From: CAXGTL01 sp964645705
GTDB taxonomy: Archaea; Nanobdellota; Nanobdellia; Woesearchaeales; CAXGTL01
Direction of reading: 5' to 3'
Length of the DNA stretch: 64,000 bases
Assembly (NCBI GenBank): GCA_964645705.1
Contig: CAZYAB010000006.1
Coordinates: 4,639 to 68,638, forward strand
Each line of letters starts with the position of its first letter. The stretch's first letter is position 1. Below the pieces are notes generated by a model. The model searched no databases, was not told where the DNA came from, and worked only from the letters and a program-made list of their open reading frames with translations. Made by a program: the position numbers and the translations under genes. Positions 40,987 to 50,097 of this stretch are shown here, in pieces.

Positions 40987-41180
40987 ATTTTCCTCTTTTT
41001 TTCTTTTACCTAAACAAGACCTTCGCAAGTGATAGCAAGGTGAGGCTACTTACGCAGCGTTATGAAAACATTCAGTTAATATGCTAAATTATACAAGTAC
41101 AACCGCAACAAAACTTGTGCTTTCTTCCACACTAACACTTATTCGAACTTGTAGGTGTTTTTTTGTGTATTTTGTATAGA
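40987..41180 (-). ncRNA. Candidate structured 5' leader or small RNA
   Basis: A minus-strand TATA-like box (TTTATACTT, near 41195-41205) lies upstream, leaving about 190 untranslated bases before the HAD gene, long for this genome. Helices visible on the minus strand: AACAC/GTGTT, ACAAG/CTTGT, and a nested AAGTAGC/GCTatcACTT near 41035-41060. It could be a leader with regulatory structure or a separate small RNA. No known riboswitch motif was recognised. Confidence 0.3.
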
Positions 41181-41225
41181 ATGATTTTTAAGTATAAATA
41201 AGTTTCTACGAATTTGAATAAATTA

Positions 41226-42929
41226 TCATCCTCTTCTTATTTTTTTTATAAAAACAACTACAAAGAATAAACATATTAACCAGTTTACTAGTATTGTTAT
41301 TTCTGTTAATAACAATTGAGCAGAGATGTTATAGAAAACTGTTTTATTAAAAATAGACAATGCAACTTTTGAAGGAAAAAATCTTGCAAAAAAGCTTGCA
41401 AAAACACTCATTCTTTCTATTGGTAGTAAAAAACCTGAGAAAAATATAAAAAATACTAGCAAGAATGTTGTGACTAATAATGTCATTGATTCTTTTTTAA
41501 TAAGATATGCTAATGACATACCCATTAGGATAAACACGCTTGTAAGTAAGAATAAAAGAATGATCAAGATTCCTAAATTATTTAAAAATGGCAATTGAAA
41601 CAGGAAATTACCTAGCAATGCAACGCATATCAAAGGTGTTATCATTATTATCAAAGATGATAAATATATTGATATTATTTCTGGGAAAAATATCCTTCTT
41701 ATTAATTTTATTCTTTTGTTTGCAGCAGAATTAATATTCTTAAGACATATGAAGTTTGATATTAATAATGAAAGAAATAACACTATCAAAAGAAGTATTT
41801 TTGGAAATATTGTTTGAAGATTCAAAAGATTAAACCCCTTTACAGCTCTTTTTATTTCTTCTTCTTCATATGTAAGATGATTTATTGGTTCGTCTGATTG
41901 AAAATCAGGAATATAAACAGGAATATTTTTGACAACAATAGGATTGACTAGAGTTTCTGGGTCAATGTTTCTTACACCTGTAAAATCATCAAGAATATAA
42001 CCTATCTCATTATCAAGTCTTTTTAGTTTGCCTTTGTATTCATAAAGATCTTCTTTAACTTGTTTTAATTCTTCAATATTCTTGTCCATTTTATGAACAT
42101 AATCTCTTCCTCTTTCACTTGATTGTTCATATCTTTCTATTTTTCTATCCATTTCATAAAGTTTGTTGTCTGCTCTGTTATTGTAAGAATTGATTTCATT
42201 TCTTAATAATATCACATCATTTCCTGATGTTAGTTGATTATCTATGTGGTTCAGATAGTAATTGCTTTGAGAATAAAAATTACTTTTTTCATTTCTTATT
42301 TGTGCTTGGTTTAATTTGACACTTGCAATATCCCTATCCATTTCATCTAGTGTTGCTGAAAGGTCGCTTTTTGCTGTTCTTAGCTCTATAATTGATTCAT
42401 CTGTTTTTTTAATATAATCATCAAGATTTCCATGAACATCTATTAAATTTACTTTAAAGTTTTCTGTTTTGTCAATCGTTGTTCCAAACTTGTTTAAAAA
42501 ATCAGATGCTAGTCTTTTTGATTCTATTTTCTGCATGTAATCAACTGTTGCTTTTATTTTGCTTATCACTTCCCATATGACTGGTTCTCTTGTATTGTCA
42601 TAATAAACATCAAGAATAATTGCTTGTTTCACTATTACATTAACACACACGTATGAATTATAGTTCTTTAGATTAGCAATGCAATCTTCAACAGAATTAA
42701 ATTCTCTGAGTTTTAGATATGTTGAAAATGTGCTCATGTATTGGCTATTGCTTATTTCGCCTGTTTGATCAATAAATCCTATTGGTATTCTTTGTATTCC
42801 TTCTGGGTTGAATGATACAAATATTAATGTTATTAAGACTAGAGGAAAGACAATTAGTAATATGATTGCTTTCCAATCTCTGATAAAGCCTTTTAAGTTT
42901 GCTATTATTAATGGAATTATTTTTGACAT
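41226..42929 (-). CDS. ABC-2 type transporter permease with large extracytoplasmic coiled coil
   Basis: 567 residues. An N-terminal membrane helix (about 17-38) is followed by a large soluble region (about 40-350). Within it, residues about 160-320 are coiled coil ('DESIIELRTAKSDLSATLDEMDRDIASVKLNQ'). Five or six C-terminal helices form the ABC-2 membrane domain ('FFSGFLLPIERMSVFASFFARFFPSKVAL'). This is the YhgE/Pip or ABC-2 exporter layout. The ATPase gene just upstream (43064-43798) is the partner. Probably exports a lipid, drug or envelope component. Confidence 0.8.
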   Translation of the reverse strand: MSKIIPLIIANLKGFIRDWKAIILLIVFPLVLITLIFVSFNPEGIQRIPIGFIDQTGEISNSQYMSTFSTYLKLREFNSVEDCIANLKNYNSYVCVNVIVKQAIILDVYYDNTREPVIWEVISKIKATVDYMQKIESKRLASDFLNKFGTTIDKTENFKVNLIDVHGNLDDYIKKTDESIIELRTAKSDLSATLDEMDRDIASVKLNQAQIRNEKSNFYSQSNYYLNHIDNQLTSGNDVILLRNEINSYNNRADNKLYEMDRKIERYEQSSERGRDYVHKMDKNIEELKQVKEDLYEYKGKLKRLDNEIGYILDDFTGVRNIDPETLVNPIVVKNIPVYIPDFQSDEPINHLTYEEEEIKRAVKGFNLLNLQTIFPKILLLIVLFLSLLISNFICLKNINSAANKRIKLIRRIFFPEIISIYLSSLIIMITPLICVALLGNFLFQLPFLNNLGILIILLFLLTSVFILMGMSLAYLIKKESMTLLVTTFLLVFFIFFSGFLLPIERMSVFASFFARFFPSKVALSIFNKTVFYNISAQLLLTEITILVNWLICLFFVVVFIKKIRRG

Positions 42930-43063
42930 TTTTTTATGTGACAGTTTCTTTTTCTATGAAACTGCCTCGCTCGAACTTTCCAACAGTTTTTTCAACAAAT
43001 GGAAAGCCCTGATCGTTTTACAATTCCTAATGTTCTCACTTGCCTTACAGGCGGCAGTTTATT

Positions 43064-43798
43064 TTATGAAATCTCGACTAATGATCTTTCAAATAGTTTT
43101 TCTAGGAATTGTTCTAGGTTTAATCCTTTTGAAGATTTTAATGTTCTTAGTATTTGTTTTGTGTTAAAGTAAGCGCCTTTTTCAACTAAACCAAATTTAG
43201 GACAGTTTTGTTGAATCTCGTGAAGCATGTGGCTTGAAATAATTATTATTTTTCCTTCTGATACAAGTTCTTTGAGTAGTTCCCAAATAAATCTTTGAAG
43301 TGAGATGTCTAATCCACTGAATGGTTCGTCTAGAATAATTATTTTTGGAGAACTAATTAATGCTGCTGCGAGGTCTGCTCTTTTTTGCATTCCGCCTGAT
43401 AATTCTGTTATTCTTTTTTTTCTGCTTTTTTGAAGATCAACTCTTCTTAATAGAACTTTTATTTGTTTTTCTATTTCTTTTTTACTTAAATTGTTTAGTT
43501 TGCCAAATACCTTAAGATTTTCTTCTAATGTTAGGAATGGGAACAAAGCATTGTGTTGAGGAGAATATCCTATTAATTGTTTTATATTAATTTCTTTATC
43601 ATTTACATAAGCTCTTATTTTTCCACTGTCTGGTTTTTTTAAACCTATCAATGTTTTTATTATTGTTGACTTTCCTGCGCCAGATCTGCCAATCAAACCA
43701 AGAATTTCGCCGTTTTGTAATTCAAATGAAATGTGTTTTATTTTGAATTTGCCATGAGAAACACTTACATCTTTAACACTGATTGTTATTTCATCCAT
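43064..43798 (-). CDS. ABC transporter ATP-binding protein
   Basis: 244 residues: Walker A GRSGAGKST, Q-loop 'IGYSPQHNALFPFLT', signature LSGGMQKRADLAAAL, Walker B 'IIILDEPFSGLD' and switch His in 'IIIISSHML'. It powers the ABC-2 permease encoded downstream; about 130 bases lie between them, including a CAGTTTC/GAAACTG inverted repeat. The His after Asn in the Q-loop region is unremarkable. All catalytic motifs are intact. Confidence 0.92.
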   Translation of the reverse strand: MDEITISVKDVSVSHGKFKIKHISFELQNGEILGLIGRSGAGKSTIIKTLIGLKKPDSGKIRAYVNDKEINIKQLIGYSPQHNALFPFLTLEENLKVFGKLNNLSKKEIEKQIKVLLRRVDLQKSRKKRITELSGGMQKRADLAAALISSPKIIILDEPFSGLDISLQRFIWELLKELVSEGKIIIISSHMLHEIQQNCPKFGLVEKGAYFNTKQILRTLKSSKGLNLEQFLEKLFERSLVEIS

Positions 43799-43870
43799 TT
43801 TATTCCTCTTTTTTTAGTTATTAATGTTTTTTAATATATATAGCTTTCTAAAAATCTTATAGAATTAATT

Positions 43871-44254
43871 TTATCTTAATTGTCTTAACCATAATAAACC
43901 AATCTTTATCATGTTTTTATTGAACTTGTCTGTTAGTTTGTATGTTTTTTTGTAAATGTCATAGTCAACTATACCCATGCCTTTCATCGGTGTTAAAATT
44001 CTGTCATAGAATTGTCTTTTGTTATAGCTAAGTTTTACTTTTTTACCTTTATAACCTGGTTTATCAATTTCAGTAACCCAGCCGCCTTCGTGAAGCTGAG
44101 TTGCAAACACACTCATCTCTGTTTTATTAATTTCATTTTCATTATCTTTCATGTATTTGATTAATTCTTTTGCAACTATGACTTGTTGTTCTGTAGCAAA
44201 GATTATTTCAAATACATTTTCAGGTAGATTGAATTGATCAAAAAGTATAACCAT
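43871..44254 (-). CDS. Winged-helix-like DNA-binding protein
   Basis: 127 residues. The helical N-terminal half ('VFEIIFATEQQVIVAKELIKYMKDNENEINKTEMSVFATQLHEGGW') and 'YKGKKVKLSYNKRQFYDRILTPMKGMGIVDYDIYKKTYKLTDKFNK' together look like a winged helix with an extended wing. It is upstream of the ABC transporter genes, separated by a TATA-like box, and divergent from 44362. A role as a local regulator is plausible. Family not recognised. Confidence 0.5.
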   Translation of the reverse strand: MVILFDQFNLPENVFEIIFATEQQVIVAKELIKYMKDNENEINKTEMSVFATQLHEGGWVTEIDKPGYKGKKVKLSYNKRQFYDRILTPMKGMGIVDYDIYKKTYKLTDKFNKNMIKIGLLWLRQLR

Positions 44255-44361
44255 GATGATTGTTATGGGAAGCTAGTATATAAATGTTGCTAATTGTATA
44301 TTGGTTTGGTATATTCATTTGAATATAAATATTTATAAAATACAATGAATTCTTTTTTTAT

Positions 44362-45210
44362 ATGATTGAATCACTTGAAAAAGCAATACAAGAAAAGCTA
44401 AAAACATTTGAAATTGATGAATCTTTATATCCTAATAATGTTGCTCAAAGGGCCATTTATATGCTAAGGAGAATTTCTAGTATTTTAAAAATAAAAGCAA
44501 AAAGTGCTTATGATGATTTCAAAGATTATCTTTATGATGATGATGATTATTCATTTTTTTTAGATAAACTAGGATCAAGAGCAGCGCTTTATAATGATAC
44601 AATTTGTTTATTGATAAAGCATGAATATAATAGAGCAGGGGTTGCAAGAGAAATCAAAGAACAAAACAAAAAAAGAATAATAAAAATAGGTGCAACAAGA
44701 GAAACTATAAGACAAAAAACAAACAAGATAGATGTGGAATACCCATTTTTTGAACAAAAATTAAAAAAAGCAAACCCATTCTGCAAATTAAGAGAATTAT
44801 TAAATTATGTTGTTGTTTATATTCAGAATGGGTGTGATTTAGAAGAATCTGCTAAAAAGTTTTCTGTAACAATCAGAGATTATAAAGCAAAATTAGGAAA
44901 AGCTAGAAGACAATGGCCTAAACTTGTTCCATGCATAGAAAAAGAAGAAGAAAAAAATCTTAAATCAAAGCTTACACCGCGTATGGAACTTATATATGGT
45001 CTGTGGGTAATGACTGGTGGTGCTTCAGTAGAGATATCTAACTTACTTCATGTTACTAGAGGAGCAATATATGCAAGATTAAGGGCTATTAGCGAAAAAG
45101 ATGATTTTAAAAGAATAGTAATTGAATATTTCCATGATCTAAATATTGAAAACGGACATAAGAAAGGAAAACAAACATTGATAAATAAAAAATCTAAAGC
45201 TGCTCTTTGA
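44362..45210 (+). CDS. Hypothetical multi-HTH protein
   Basis: 282 residues, all-helical, with several helix-turn-helix-like segments: 'RAGVAREIKEQNKKRIIKIGATRETIRQK', 'DLEESAKKFSVTIRDYKAKLGKAR' and 'GGASVEISNLLHVTRGAIYARLRAIS'. The order resembles sigma-like or recombinase-like HTH repeats without a catalytic domain. The ATG at 44362 follows a TATA-like ATTTATAAAATAC by about 25 bases, so the mRNA is nearly leaderless. The 3' end overlaps the convergent DHH gene by 17 bases. A DNA-binding regulator is inferred. Confidence 0.55.
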   Translation: MIESLEKAIQEKLKTFEIDESLYPNNVAQRAIYMLRRISSILKIKAKSAYDDFKDYLYDDDDYSFFLDKLGSRAALYNDTICLLIKHEYNRAGVAREIKEQNKKRIIKIGATRETIRQKTNKIDVEYPFFEQKLKKANPFCKLRELLNYVVVYIQNGCDLEESAKKFSVTIRDYKAKLGKARRQWPKLVPCIEKEEEKNLKSKLTPRMELIYGLWVMTGGASVEISNLLHVTRGAIYARLRAISEKDDFKRIVIEYFHDLNIENGHKKGKQTLINKKSKAAL

Positions 45211-46219
45211 TATTAGCCAAAAACTTTTCCCAATCATATTTCTTAATAACGCCACCGCATGCTTCTACATGGCCGCCGCCAAATCCGTCTATGCCTTGTA
45301 AAGCTTTTTCTAGAATCTTTCTAACATTGTATTTGTGTGATCTGAATGAACATTTCATTTCATCATTCTTTTCTCTAACAATTATTGTAAACTTCTCCCT
45401 ATACTTGAATAAAACGTGATTTGATAATTCTCCTGACAAACTCATTCTTCCTGAATGATAATGATAAACAATCAAAGGAGAATTTTCATCAACTTTAATT
45501 TCTTTTAACAAACTATCAAATTCCTTTTTGATTTTTTTATAATGTTTCACTATTAATTTGGCTCTTGGTGTTTTTTCTTGTAATATTTCATAAGGATCGT
45601 CAATTCTTGTCAAGATCTTAATTAATTTCTTTACTTCTGATGTTTTGCCTTTCATGCAGAACTCATAAATTTGTATGAGTTTTCCTAATTTTGTTTCAAA
45701 CATTGCTTTTCCTGCGTCTGTGATTTCTTTTGGTAATAAATCAGGATATTTTTCTGAGAATTTTTTTCTTACATCGTTAGGTAGTGTCCAATCTCCTACT
45801 ATTCCAATCATTGCAATCCATAGGTCTTGTTGAACAACTTTGTAGCATAAGTAAGCTGTGGGCATGTTCTTTTTAGGATCTTTTGACAAAGGATTAAAAT
45901 ATTTCACTTTATTTCTATTTATTGGTCCGTGATGATCAATCCATATGATGGGTATTTTTATTTTATCAATGAATTCTTGTTCAGCTCTTACTATATCTAA
46001 GATAAATATTTTATCTGGTTGATAATTTCTAGTTTTTTCAAAGAATTTCATATCAACATTTGGGTGTGTCTTAAGAATAATTCCTTTACCTTCTCTTACA
46101 TATCTATAGAATAATAAGAATGATGCTAAACCATCTGTGTCATCATCATAGAAATATGTTGGATGATAACAATTATCTAGTTCTTTTCTTATTTTATCAT
46201 AATCATCTTTAGTTAGCAT
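45194..46219 (-). CDS. DHH/DHHA1-family phosphoesterase
   Basis: 341 residues. DHH motifs: 'YFYDDDTDGLASFLLF' near residues 22-37 (motif I, with the first His replaced by Tyr-Asp), 'IFILDIV' (motif II), 'IIWIDHHGP' (motif III) and 'MIGIVGDW' (motif IV). The DHHA1 domain ends with the GGGHVEACGG nucleotide-binding loop. Archaeal members include RecJ-like nucleases and nano-RNA or cyclic-dinucleotide phosphodiesterases; this domain set fits either. Mn-dependent phosphodiester hydrolysis is expected. Confidence 0.8.
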   Translation of the reverse strand: MLTKDDYDKIRKELDNCYHPTYFYDDDTDGLASFLLFYRYVREGKGIILKTHPNVDMKFFEKTRNYQPDKIFILDIVRAEQEFIDKIKIPIIWIDHHGPINRNKVKYFNPLSKDPKKNMPTAYLCYKVVQQDLWIAMIGIVGDWTLPNDVRKKFSEKYPDLLPKEITDAGKAMFETKLGKLIQIYEFCMKGKTSEVKKLIKILTRIDDPYEILQEKTPRAKLIVKHYKKIKKEFDSLLKEIKVDENSPLIVYHYHSGRMSLSGELSNHVLFKYREKFTIIVREKNDEMKCSFRSHKYNVRKILEKALQGIDGFGGGHVEACGGVIKKYDWEKFLANIKEQL

Positions 46220-46273
46220 GTTATTTTGTTTTTATGAAATCTTTATAAACTTTTGCTTACTTTCTACCTAAAC

Positions 46274-46798
46274 ATGGCGCATCCAAAACAATTAGTTAAA
46301 GTAAAATTAATATCTGGTATATTCTATAGAGATATAGATACATATGAACAAGTCAAACAAAAGCTAGTAGAAGAATTCGGTGAAATAGATTTTGAGTCTT
46401 CTGAATATGATTTCAATGAATTTACTGATTATTATGAAAAAGAGATGGGAACTTGTCTAAAGAAGCGAATCATCTCTTTCCATCAATTAATAGACAGGGA
46501 TATTTTGGCTGATATCAAAGAAAAATCAAATAACATAGAAGATTCTTTTTCCACCAATAACAATAGAGACATAAACATAGACACAGGATACTTAACTCAA
46601 CATAATATAGTGTTGGCAAGTGCAAAACAAATGCCTCATAAAGTGTCAATAGGAAAAGGATATTTTGGAGATGTAGTTTTAACTTATAGTAATAATAATT
46701 ATTATCATTATTTTAAGACTTTTATGGATCATAAAAGCGACAAGGTTAAAGATATTTATAAGAAAATTAGACAGATCTATATAAAACAAATTAAATAA
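46274..46798 (+). CDS. DUF4416 protein
   Basis: 174 residues starting MAHPKQLVKVKLISGIFY; a seven-residue upstream extension to 46253 is less likely. 'FNEFTDYYEKEMGTCLKKRIISFHQLIDRDILADIK', 'RDINIDTGYLTQHNIVLASAKQMPHKVSIGKGYFGDVVLTY' matches DUF4416, a family of unknown function found in archaea and some bacteria. Conserved Asp/Tyr/Glu residues suggest an enzyme. A TATA-like box at normal distance precedes it. Confidence 0.85.
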   Translation: MAHPKQLVKVKLISGIFYRDIDTYEQVKQKLVEEFGEIDFESSEYDFNEFTDYYEKEMGTCLKKRIISFHQLIDRDILADIKEKSNNIEDSFSTNNNRDINIDTGYLTQHNIVLASAKQMPHKVSIGKGYFGDVVLTYSNNNYYHYFKTFMDHKSDKVKDIYKKIRQIYIKQIK

Positions 46799-46850
46799 CT
46801 CAACCCCTTTTTGCCCTTAAAACAAATTGTTTGACGGAAAGACTATTTAT

Positions 46851-46985
46851 TTAAATCGTGATCACCTCTTTTAGTTCTTTGATAAGTTTGTAGTTTTTTG
46901 AGTGATATATTGATAATGATATACTCAGAAGTATTAAGATCATGTTAATTATGAATATTATTGAGCCGAATATAGTGTCTTCCAT
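46851..46985 (-). CDS. Putative single-span membrane micro-protein
   Basis: 44 residues: MEDTIFGSIIFIINMILILL followed by a polar tail 'HSKNYKLIKELKEVITI'. One strong membrane helix with an acidic N-terminus and a basic C-terminus. It lies downstream on the minus strand of the structured region at 46996-47408, and might be read from the same transcript. Coding status is tentative, because hydrophobic short frames can occur by chance. Confidence 0.4.
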   Translation of the reverse strand: MEDTIFGSIIFIINMILILLSISLSIYHSKNYKLIKELKEVITI

Positions 46986-46995
46986 TTTTCTTATA

Positions 46996-47408
46996 TTAAA
47001 AAAAGATTTGGTGAGTTCTGGTTAAGTTTACAAGGCAACAGCCCAGAGCCAAGTCAAACTTATGCTCACCTTGTGAAAAAAAATAAACTGGGCAATTATC
47101 CTTTGTTACTGCTTTTCATAGATGTCTTGCCCACAAAAAAAACACCTATTCATCAAAGCTTCTGTTTGCATCACCTCATGCTAATTTTTTATTTACACCT
47201 CTTTTTTCCTCAAGGTATCTAGTGAAAAACTGGTCCAAGTGGCTTTTGGGTTGGATTCAGTTTATTCATTGCTCATATTCCCTGTCTGCATAAATGAACA
47301 ACTTATCACTTACTTTCTGTTCGCCTATGTGAATTAATGATAGTAAGAAGGGGCTCTATATATTGAGTGTGAGGGGTGGTATTATTAGAAATATAATTTG
47401 AGCCCCTT
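46996..47408. ncRNA. Candidate structured RNA of unknown class
   Basis: No credible frame covers this stretch, but several long-range perfect pairings exist. GGTGAG (47010-47015) pairs with CTCACC (47065-47070), enclosing AAGTTT/AAACTT. TGGGCAA (47089-47095) pairs with TTGCCCA (47127-47133). AACTG plus TCCAA (47228-47238) pairs with TTGGA plus CAGTT (47251-47262). AAGGGGCTC (47348-47356) pairs with GAGCCCCTT (47400-47408). GCCCAG near 47041 can also pair with CTGGGC near 47088, suggesting a pseudoknot or switch. On the plus strand the last helix runs into T5. On the minus strand a TTTATATAC box lies about 70 bases before it. Strand is undecided. Confidence 0.4.
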
Positions 47409-47592
47409 TTTGTATGAATGTTAAAACCATTAACTTTTGTTAATGATTGTTATATGATTACTATTGTTAAACTAGTATATAAATGTTACGAAAGTGTATA
47501 TTTGTAATTTAGTATACAAAATAGTATATTTGTAGTTACAAGGCTTAATTCGTAAGAATATTCGTATCACCACTCTTGAATGAATTGATTTA
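47409..47592. other. AT-rich intergenic gap
   Basis: About 180 bases between the structured region and the stop of the helicase gene. The minus strand has a TTTATATAC box near 47477-47485 that could drive the structured region. Nothing else was recognised. Confidence 0.35.
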
Positions 47593-49455
47593 CTATTGAT
47601 CAAAAAATCCTTTTATTAGTCTAACATAGCCTTCATCTATCTTAACGTCTTCTTGAAAACATCTTAAATAGTTTTGCCATGCATACCTAGCATCTAGATA
47701 CACAACAACACCTCTATCTTCTTCAGACCGAATACACCTGCCAGTTGACTGAAAACACTTGTTCATAGCAGGAAATAAGTATCCATAATCCCAACCTTTT
47801 TGAAACTTTTCATCGAAATATTCGATTAGTTTTTTTGTTTCAAGATCAGGCTTTCTTAATGGTAAGCCAACAACAACAACACATTTTAGTAAATCGCCTG
47901 GTAAATCAATGCCTTCTGCAAAATTTGCACCAACCACTCCTAATAAAACAGCTCCTGAATCTTTATATTGTTTAAATCTAGTGAGAAGTTCTTGTTTTTC
48001 TGTTTTTGTTAGATTTGATTCTTCTGTGAAAGTTGTTTTTTTGCATAAATTAGTGAAAAAGGAATTTATTTCATTTCTTAGATAATATGAAGGAAAGAAT
48101 ATAACACTATTACCAGGAACAATATTAACAATATCAGCACAAACTTTTGCAATTTCTTCATACATTTTCTGGTTTCTCATTGTAAACTTGGTTGTTGTTT
48201 TTGGTATGATTAGACTTAATTTATTTTCTTTTGGAAAAGGACTTTTATAAACTCGTTCAAAAGTATTCTCAGGAAAACCTAATAAATCTCTGTACATTGA
48301 AGTTGGTGTTAAAGTGCCTGACATTAGAATTGTTGTGTGTGTTTTATCAATAATGTCTGATGTGACTAAGCTAGGATCAAGACAACGATAAGATATTGTT
48401 GTTATTTCACCAAATTTCTTTGAATAAATCTTACTCAATATTCTAGCAAAACCTTTATCACTGCCTAACCATTTTTGTAAAAAGTCTGCAATTCCACCAA
48501 TATAACTTCTTTTTTGTTTTTCTCTTATATCAGATGCAATGAATTCTAAGTCTGCAATTAGTTGTTCAATTTCTATTGTTAATTCTATTTTTTTAATGAA
48601 TTCATCCCTTTCCACCAATATTTCCTCGTCTTGTTTTAGTCTGTCTCCATAATTATCAAGAATATCTTTTAACATTTGTAACATGTCTGCTGTTTCTTCA
48701 TAATTATATTTTTTTGCTTCTGATATTGCTCTTTTTAGAATGATTGTGCTTAGTTTTTTTGTTAATAGATCTCTTATCCTGAATGGAAGATTGTGTGCTT
48801 CATCAACTATCACGATTGATCTTTCAAAACTTTTGTTTGTTTTTAAAAAAAATGTGTTTGAAATTGCGGGATTAAAAATATAATAATAATCACATATGAT
48901 TACATTTGCTTTTTTTGCTATTTCAATGCTTATCTCATATGGACATGTTTTACAAGTATCGCATTCTGTCATCAGATCTTCAACATGTAGTGGTGATTTT
49001 ATTTTTAATTGGTCTAATAATTCTTTTGCATTGTTTGTTAATTTGTTTTTTGATTTGTAATTTGTAAAAAATTCGCACTTATTTTTTTCTTTTAATGTTT
49101 TGCAATATTCTGAGAATTCAAATGAACTTAGTAATGGGATTCCTGGCTGCAAACACATATGTTTTTTACCGATTATATCAACAGAAATAATCCTCTCACC
49201 CAGTTTCTCTTTAATCAATTCTAATGTTTCAATTGCAATCAAGTGTTGAGTGTGTCTTGATGTTAAGAAAAAGATTGTTAAGTTGTTGTCTATTGCGTAT
49301 TTTAGTGTTGGTGCCAAGGATGCTATTGTTTTTCCTAAGCCAGTTGGTGCATGAAGAATTGCGTGTGATTTATTTTGTATACAATGATTAATATCTTTTA
49401 TTAGATCATCTTGGATTTTTCTTATTTTTTTATATGGAAAAAGAAGATTTTTCAT
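47593..49455 (-). CDS. XPD/DinG-type DNA helicase
   Basis: 620 residues. Walker A 'HAPTGLGKTIAS' near residue 40. Four Cys for the Fe-S cluster: 'KKHMCLQPG', 'SEYCKTLKEKNKCEF' and 'CDTCKTCPYE'. DEAH box 'VIVDEAHNLPFR', motif III 'TTILMSGTLTP', motif V 'GAVLLGVVGANFAEGIDLPGD' and motif VI 'QSTGRCIRSEEDRG'. A 5'-3' superfamily 2 helicase of the archaeal XPD/Rad3 group, acting in repair or replication-fork rescue. All helicase motifs are present and the length is normal. Confidence 0.93.
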   Translation of the reverse strand: MKNLLFPYKKIRKIQDDLIKDINHCIQNKSHAILHAPTGLGKTIASLAPTLKYAIDNNLTIFFLTSRHTQHLIAIETLELIKEKLGERIISVDIIGKKHMCLQPGIPLLSSFEFSEYCKTLKEKNKCEFFTNYKSKNKLTNNAKELLDQLKIKSPLHVEDLMTECDTCKTCPYEISIEIAKKANVIICDYYYIFNPAISNTFFLKTNKSFERSIVIVDEAHNLPFRIRDLLTKKLSTIILKRAISEAKKYNYEETADMLQMLKDILDNYGDRLKQDEEILVERDEFIKKIELTIEIEQLIADLEFIASDIREKQKRSYIGGIADFLQKWLGSDKGFARILSKIYSKKFGEITTISYRCLDPSLVTSDIIDKTHTTILMSGTLTPTSMYRDLLGFPENTFERVYKSPFPKENKLSLIIPKTTTKFTMRNQKMYEEIAKVCADIVNIVPGNSVIFFPSYYLRNEINSFFTNLCKKTTFTEESNLTKTEKQELLTRFKQYKDSGAVLLGVVGANFAEGIDLPGDLLKCVVVVGLPLRKPDLETKKLIEYFDEKFQKGWDYGYLFPAMNKCFQSTGRCIRSEEDRGVVVYLDARYAWQNYLRCFQEDVKIDEGYVRLIKGFFDQ

Positions 49456-49719
49456 GTTTTTTTGGAGTTGATAAGTGTTATTTAAGGGTTTGTGATGATT
49501 ATTAAGAAGTACTTTTGTATATATTGAGTATTTTCGTCACTTGCCAGAGTAGTAAAAAAATAGGATTTTAGTTTTTAAATCTTTCTTTTTAACATATAGT
49601 TTAGAAAAGATAAATAAAAAACTTTATATATAAGAATCTATTTCCTGAAAATATCCTTATTAATCTATATCTGGAAAAAGTGGTGATGTAATAATATATA
49701 TGGAAAGGGGGATTATAAA

Positions 49720-49989
49720 ATGAAAAATAAACCAATTTTTAATGTATTCTTTAGAGAAAAACCAGCAATGATGTTGCTGAGTTTAATGAATGCAAAAGGA
49801 CCTGTGTATGCATCATCATTAGCAAAAACAGTTGATTGCACTTATTCTCATGTTGTAAAGATTTTGCAGCAAATGGAAAGATCTGAACTTATTAATTTTG
49901 AAAAACAAGGAAGACTTAAGTTGCTTAATCTGACACAAAGAGGAACAGAAGTTGCAAAGAATATTGAAGGCATCAGAAATGTCTTATAA
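49720..49989 (+). CDS. MarR-like winged-helix regulator
   Basis: 89 residues: 'KPAMMLLSLMNAKGPVYASSLAKTVDCTYSHVVKILQQMERSELINFEKQGRLKLLNLTQRGTEVAKNI' is a complete winged helix, with recognition helix around TYSHVVKILQQM. There is no ligand domain. A strong AAAGGGGG ribosome-binding site is present. It precedes the class III pilin genes and could regulate them, but it has its own T-tract terminator (49993-50020). DPANN genomes commonly carry such short wHTH genes. Confidence 0.75.
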   Translation: MKNKPIFNVFFREKPAMMLLSLMNAKGPVYASSLAKTVDCTYSHVVKILQQMERSELINFEKQGRLKLLNLTQRGTEVAKNIEGIRNVL

Positions 49990-49992
49990 TTA

Positions 49993-50020
49993 GTTTTTTT
50001 CTTTTTTTCTATATATTTTT
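49993..50020 (+). terminator. T-tract terminator
   Basis: TTTTTTT-C-TTTTTTT-C and a further T-rich run directly after the wHTH gene, ahead of the TATA box (TTTATATAG near 50030) of the pilin gene. Typical archaeal oligo-T termination signal. Confidence 0.5.
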
Positions 50021-50097
50021 TCGTAAGATTTATATAGTAGTTCTCTATAAAATTACAATATAACTAAATATAATACAAAAAAAGGAGGTTATAAAAA

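Noticed and set aside
42808..43167. Plus-strand frame spanning the gap between the ABC permease and ATPase genes
   Set aside because: It runs antisense through both genes, has no ribosome-binding site and no recognisable domain; the gap itself looks non-coding.
46996..47408. Assignment as RNase P RNA or SRP RNA
   Set aside because: The conserved RNase P motif (GAGGAAAGTCC type) and the SRP helix 8 motif (GGAAG...AGCAG) were not found on either strand; only loose fragments such as ACAGAAAGTAAG occur.
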